The notes under the pieces were generated by a model. That model was not told the origin of the DNA. It saw only the letters and a list, made by a program, of their open reading frames with translations, and did no database searches. A stretch of 64,000 nt of DNA, taken from contig QANZ01054560.1 in NCBI GenBank assembly GCA_003254925.1, forward strand, positions 15,799 through 79,798, given 5' to 3'. Made by a program: the position numbers and the translations under genes. The DNA comes from Chamaecrista fasciculata (Eukaryota > Streptophyta > Magnoliopsida > Fabales > Fabaceae). Position 1 is the first letter of the stretch. Each line of letters opens with the position of its first letter. Shown piece after piece: positions 59,465 to 64,000 of this stretch.

Positions 59465-59644
59465 CCAGGGGCTTTGCGTGTCCTAACGGGCACGCAAATA
59501 TGTATGTAAAATAAATAAGGGACTAAATTGTTAACTTAGTAAAGAAAGAGAGACCAAATAGTAAATTTTCTCTTATTTTTAATTTTATAGACTATAGTTT
59601 TAAACATGGATGACCAGAGAGGGGTGGAGCCATATAATATAAGA
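59465..59644 (-). mobile_element. Helitron-like element, copy 3, complete
   Basis: On the minus strand it starts TCTTATATTATATGGCTCC and ends with hairpin GCGTGCCCGTTAGGACACGC, then AAAGCCCCTGG (CTRR end). Flanked by A on the left and T on the right. 180 bp. Inserted in the foldback element. Confidence 0.85.
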
Positions 59645-59707
59645 TATAATAATATATATATATCTATATCTATATCTATATCTATATCTATATCTATATC
59701 TATACTA
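59645..59707 (+). repeat. TATATC hexanucleotide microsatellite
   Basis: About eight uninterrupted units of ATATCT follow the Helitron 5' end directly, preceded by a few TA dinucleotides. Confidence 0.9.
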
Positions 59708-60351
59708 TATTATATGTGTGAGGAGTGTTTTGGTTGGTCAAAATTAATTTCATTTTGAAATATTAAAAGAGGAAAAAATATAGATAATGGGAGAGAGAAA
59801 GTAGTAGATGAGATTTAAGAAAGTGAAAATTTATTATTTGGTCTTTTAATTTTCACACTTCTAACAATTTAGTCATTGAATAATAAAAATATACTATTTA
59901 ATCACTGAATAACTACAAATGCCAAATCAAACGTTACATACCTACTCGCGCCGAAAGCTTTCACACTAGGGTTTGAAATTGGGATTGTTTATGAATTGTG
60001 GAAGTTGACTTGATTTTGGCTAGTTCAGTAGAAATGGGTCTGGCTCAATTTATAATTCTGGCCCGATTCAATTTATTTTAGTGATTACGATGACAAAGTG
60101 ATATTTAACGGCGCCATGTAAACATTTAACAACCAAGCATCACTGTTAGTGAGGGATATACGCTAGAGGGACTAACGAGTTGACATTTATGATTAATGAG
60201 GGACCAAATAGTCTATTTCAAAAATTTAGGGACTAAATAGTTCAAAGTGTGAAAAAAGAGGGACCAAAATACCAAATAGTAGTTTACCTCTATGAAAAAA
60301 TTTAGTTTTGCGCCATGAGTCTTCCTAATTCCTATAAAAAAAAACACATGA

Positions 60352-60362
60352 GCGCGGGAAAA
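60352..60362 (+). promoter_or_regulatory. E2F-like site upstream of TIMELESS
   Basis: GCGCGGGAAAA matches the E2F consensus (TTTSSCGC in reverse) and lies about 220 bp upstream of the ATG. A TATA-like CCTATAAAAA is at 60331-60340. S-phase genes in plants are often under E2F control, consistent with a replication-fork protein. Binding is not shown. Confidence 0.5.
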
Positions 60363-60580
60363 TTCTGGGCCTAAGATTGCCGCCAAATTCCATCCCCAAA
60401 CATCGAGCCACCTTCCTCCTCTACTCTCTCGTCTCTCAGATCTAATACTCACTTCCAAATGAGGTTTTCTCTTTCTCCCACAATTTCCATCTAGTTCCGT
60501 TCTTCTCTTTAGTCATCTTCTTTCTCCTCGAAGTCCTCATTTCTAAATCCCTCCAAAACCCTAATTTAATCGTTTGAAAG

Positions 60581-63500
60581 ATGGAAACAGAGGGATTATC
60601 TGTGATCTGTGCTGGCTTAGGAATCGTTGAAGAGGACGAAAATGGCAACAGAACTGGCTACTCAAAGGGCGAATACTGTCTAGGTATTAATTAATTAATC
60701 GCTTTTCCACATTTCCCATTTGCGTCTATACTGTTTGGTTTATCTCTTGTCAATTCAATGCCAGATAATTTAAAGGATTTGCTGAGATTTTTGAGACGCG
60801 ATGATCAGCAAACTCGAGATGTGTTCAAGCAAGTCTGTAAATGGAATATTCTTTCTAAAAATTTGATACCCATTATGGAGTGCTGCCAGGAAGATCGCAA
60901 CTTGCTTTTAAATGCAGGTTTTTATCATCTCTATTTTTAGTTTATTTTTTCTTCATCATCGTTGTGGGATTCCATCGGTCATTGTTGTGGATTTTTAGTG
61001 AAGGTGCTGGTATTCCTTACAATGCCTATCGAGCCCGGTTCAATAGATATTCCACAACAATTAGAGTACCTCTGGGAGCTTAAATCTTCAATTGCTAGTA
61101 GTGATGTTGTCGCAGTGATAGTCTCAATCCTGGAAGGTCCACTTGAAAATTTACAAAGGTGAGAGGAAATTGCATAGTATTTTCCTTTTTGCTAAGTATG
61201 ATTAAATAAAATAATATTCACCTCTGCAGATGTTAATTCTTTGTCTTTTTTTTTCATGGTATTTTCACAGTGATGCATTCACCGAGGATGACTGGAAGCT
61301 AGTGCAGCTAGTGCTCACTTTGTTTCGAAATATCCTAGCTATTCAAGAAATCCCATTGCAGCAGAAGTTGGGGGGATCTACTAGTCAATTGCTGTCGCTG
61401 AGAGATAGGTTTCAGGAACTTTTGTTCCGTGAGAATGTAATGGACATAGTCTTAGTTATAACTCATTATGTTGAAACTTTTTTCCGCCAGGATAATTTGC
61501 TTCTACTAGAAATTTTCCATTACATATTTATGGGTCAAGAACCAGAGCTGATTGCTAAAGTCCATCAAAAGGTTAGTTTTCTTGATATTTTTTTCATTTA
61601 TTTTACTTGTTTTTTTTTTGGAAAATTAGCTTTTTGCTAGTACTTTGTCAAGCTCGCAAGAAGCACATGAACAATTAATATGCTAATTGCTAAGGCTCCT
61701 GTTCAATGTCTTTGATAGTGCCTAATAGAAGATAAAATCATAAAAGCATATTTTTTGTTTAGATAAAAAATTCAATCCTTTTTCTATCTAATAGATCTCT
61801 ATTGCTGTTATCTCTAAATTAGAATTTGATCAATCAATGACATGTTACTAAGTTTGTTTAAGGTGGACGAAGATTCTCGAGAGTCTCTTGATAGTCTTAA
61901 ATTCATTATGGAGGAAGAAGAGAAAAGGAGACGTAGGGTGAGCAATATGAATCGGCATTCACAATTTAGTGGAACATTTGCAAGGCTTACCATGGTACTT
62001 TTTTACTTTGCTTCTGTTGATTAGCAATTTTGTCTATGACTTTAGTGAACCAGTTGGCTCTTTTGTGTAGGATGGCTCAAAAGCAGTATTTAAGGGAAAT
62101 CCCAATTCTTCTCGTAATGTACTGTTTAAAACACAAAAGGTCACTCGGGGTCCAGCCAAAAAAGTTGCATGGGATCATCCAAGGTTGCCTCCAACAAATG
62201 TTAAGATATTGGAGTTACTTCATGGGTTTATCAATCAATTTCTTTCTGGGGGATATAATGGTATGTTCTTTTGGAAAAAAAAAAGTTTCTTTTGATAATA
62301 ATGTTTTGATTAATTGGGTTTGCATTTGTAAGGCAAAGTATGACCTTCTTTCAATTTGTTTCTGTATCAGTTTTGATGAAATCAATTAGAGAAGATATTG
62401 ATAGGGAACACCCTGCAGTTCGGAAGAGCGATGTCAATGTTTTCTTTCAGTTGGCTGAATTTGTCACTTCATTTCAGTTTTACAAGTACTCAGCTTCTAA
62501 GGTGAGAGTGATAATCTGAGATATGCTTATCTTTACATGCGCCCTTTCAATCTGATACACTTATCATTTCCCCTTGATTATTAGCTATTAAGTGACTCTA
62601 TCCTTAATCATCATTGATACCTAAATGGAATAAGTTTCATAAAATAAGAACAAAATGAGTAAGGGTATGTTTAGAAATTAGGAGGGGAAGGGAGGGGAGG
62701 AAAAGGGGAGGTCAACCCTCAATATCTCTTCCCCTTTTTTGGGTGTTGAGTTCCAAAATACTCCAATTTGGGGCATCTTGAATTTATGAAGGGGAGAGGA
62801 GAATGAGGGATTGAAAGTTAATTCTTCATTATCTTCCTCTACAATTTCCAACTTTCCAAACAAGAAGAGGTCCCAAATCTCTCTGCCTCCCTTCCCTTCT
62901 CCTTCTTAATCCCCAATCCAAACATACCTTGAGAGACTGTTTACTATCTTTGTTACATTATGTGTCATCTACCCAGAGAGCAGCAGTGCTGAACTGTATG
63001 ATTTACCATTAATTTTCTTATCTTCTTTATTCCAATTTAAGTTCTTGTCTTTTAACCTAAGGGGACAGGCAACAAAATTTAATAGCTAAAAATTAAATTT
63101 TGGTCTCTCTTTTTGTTGAAGCACTCAATTTCGAGTTGAAGTCTTCCAAAAAGTTGTTCTATCTTATTTTCTGATTTGGGTGATTGAAAATGAAATATCA
63201 TCTTTATATGAATTGCACTTTGTGACTTTCCTTTTGATTACTTGCCACTATGATGCTCCATTCCATGGGAAATTTATTTCACAACTCCCCTTATTTGTCT
63301 GGCTTTGTGCTAAAGTGTTCTGAATTCCAGTTGCACTCAATGAAACATTCTTAGCCTTAATTTGACTTGCGTCTGTTTGTGACACCTCCACTGAAGGGTT
63401 TTTGGTATTGGAGTTCAATAAAGGTTGATTTAAAAAATTATCTACTACATGATAAGTGATAAGTTGATAACGGATGAATTTTGACTGCCTAGTAGAAAAT

Positions 63501-64000
63501 AAACTACCATATAAACTACAACTTTTTCTGTTCTTGTTCCGGGTGTTTCTTGCTGCTTTATTTGTAAGTAGTGCCTCTCTGATATGTCTTTCTATTTTTA
63601 TAAACTGGAGGATGAACACATTTGTTATTTCCTTTGGTAGATGGAGAATAGAGTGGAGATGACTGAGACTTTTGGTGATAAAGATACTGATACCACAGAT
63701 TTCAATGGTCAAATATGCGGACCAATTGCGGCATCCATGAATGAGGCAATGTTTCAATTGGTCATTTCAAAGTGGCGTCATGCCTTTGATGGGCTAAAGG
63801 AATCAAATGATTACAAGTCTCTTTCAACAGCTGGTTCTCTTATGAAGAATATGGTTATGTGCACTCCCATTTTTCCTGAAATGTGTTCCCATACTTTGTT
63901 TAGTTTGTGATTGTATATGTCGATGATTGACACTTACCAATTTGATAACTTTCTTATTTCTTTTATACATGTGCACTCATGTTACATAAAGATGTGTATG
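60581..64000 (+). CDS. TIMELESS (Tof1/Swi1) homologue, N-terminal part
   Basis: Eight exons were assembled: 60581-60683, 60765-60917, 60999-61158, 61271-61571, 61863-61994, 62071-62260, 62371-62501 and 63641-63853. Each intron is GT-AG, phases agree, and they yield 461 aa. The gene continues beyond 64000. The protein begins METEGLSVICAGLG, and contains the Timeless N-terminal helical core (DDQQTRDVFKQVCKWN, IPIMECCQEDRNLLLNA, MDIVLVITHYVETF) and a basic region with RRRRVSNMNRHSQFSGTF, all characteristic of the Timeless/Tof1 family. Tof1/TIMELESS-TIPIN travels with the replisome, coordinates helicase and polymerase and supports checkpoint and cohesion; this role is known from other eukaryotes and inferred here. 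Start chosen as the first ATG in the exon, with a 5' UTR of about 200 bp. The long seventh intron contains a MITE (62663-62938). Confidence 0.93.
62663..62938. mobile_element. MITE in TIMELESS intron 7
   Basis: The ends GGGTATGTTTAGAAATT and AATCCAAACATACC are inverted repeats. Arms are purine-rich (GGGGAAGGGAGGGGAGG) against pyrimidine-rich. The flanks (TAA on the left, TTG on the right) do not show a clean 3-bp duplication. Type resembles the Harbinger-like MITEs elsewhere in the window. Confidence 0.6.

Larger units (their letters stand above)
58860..60290. mobile_element. Foldback element upstream of TIMELESS
   Basis: The left arm (ACTATTTGGTCTTTCC...TTAACGGCCAAGTC-like, 58860-59090) is inverted relative to the right arm (60090-60290, ...CCAAATAGTAGT). 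Shared motifs include GTTAGTCCCT and AACAGTGATG. The exact ends and target duplication are not resolved. The centre has an unidentified stretch at 59140-59330 and the Helitron at 59465-59644. Confidence 0.65.

Noticed and set aside
63248-63757. A 169-codon antisense frame over TIMELESS
   Set aside because: It overlaps the well-supported eighth exon and intron 7 of TIMELESS on the other strand and has no family features.

Overview
The window is nuclear DNA from a flowering plant, most likely a eudicot. The evidence is AT-rich intergenic DNA, intron-containing genes with GT-AG borders, plant gene families (a plant half-size ABCG transporter, captured TIFY, A20/AN1, cytochrome b561 and PPR fragments) and a dense, nested load of plant transposon types (Copia, MULE, hAT, PIF/Harbinger, Helitron, LINE).

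Four host genes are supported. A small CHCH-type cysteine protein lies at 20303-20494 (-). An intronless ABCG half-transporter (604 aa) lies at 29396-31210 (+). A 15-exon WDR91-like WD40 gene lies at 39177-50374 (-); my exon model is in phase throughout and gives 630 aa. The first eight exons (461 aa) of a TIMELESS/Tof1/Swi1 homologue begin at 60581 (+) and run off the right edge; an E2F-like site sits about 220 bp upstream of its ATG.

Nearly everything else is mobile-element DNA. 1-5.7 kb holds a decayed Copia element containing a second, oppositely oriented Copia and a foldback MITE. 6.26-10.37 kb is a nested stack: a MULE-type foldback split by a Harbinger-like element, which abuts a second Harbinger MITE and itself contains an hAT-like insert. 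12.76-14.78 kb is another Harbinger-like copy built of about nine ~110 bp repeats. 15.56-17.69 kb is a 2.1 kb foldback whose arms are packed with degenerate telomere-like CCCTAAA repeats. 23.16-26.6 kb is a LINE interrupted by several younger elements. 32.76-38.58 kb, between ABCG and WDR91, is a cluster of elements carrying gene fragments (A20 zinc finger, cytochrome b561, PPR, TIFY). 54.44-58.76 kb is a MULE with a 9-bp target duplication, duplicated left terminus and decayed transposase, itself split by an hAT MITE and a solo LTR. Three copies of a ~178 bp Helitron-like element are also present.

The recurring theme is foldback elements with 9-10 bp target duplications. Seven copies belong to one family (termini GGTCAAA-like), one lying next to the WDR91 5' end. 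At least two related foldbacks carry pieces of host genes. Element boundaries below rest on terminal inverted repeats and target duplications read by eye; no database search was possible, so family names are by motif only.
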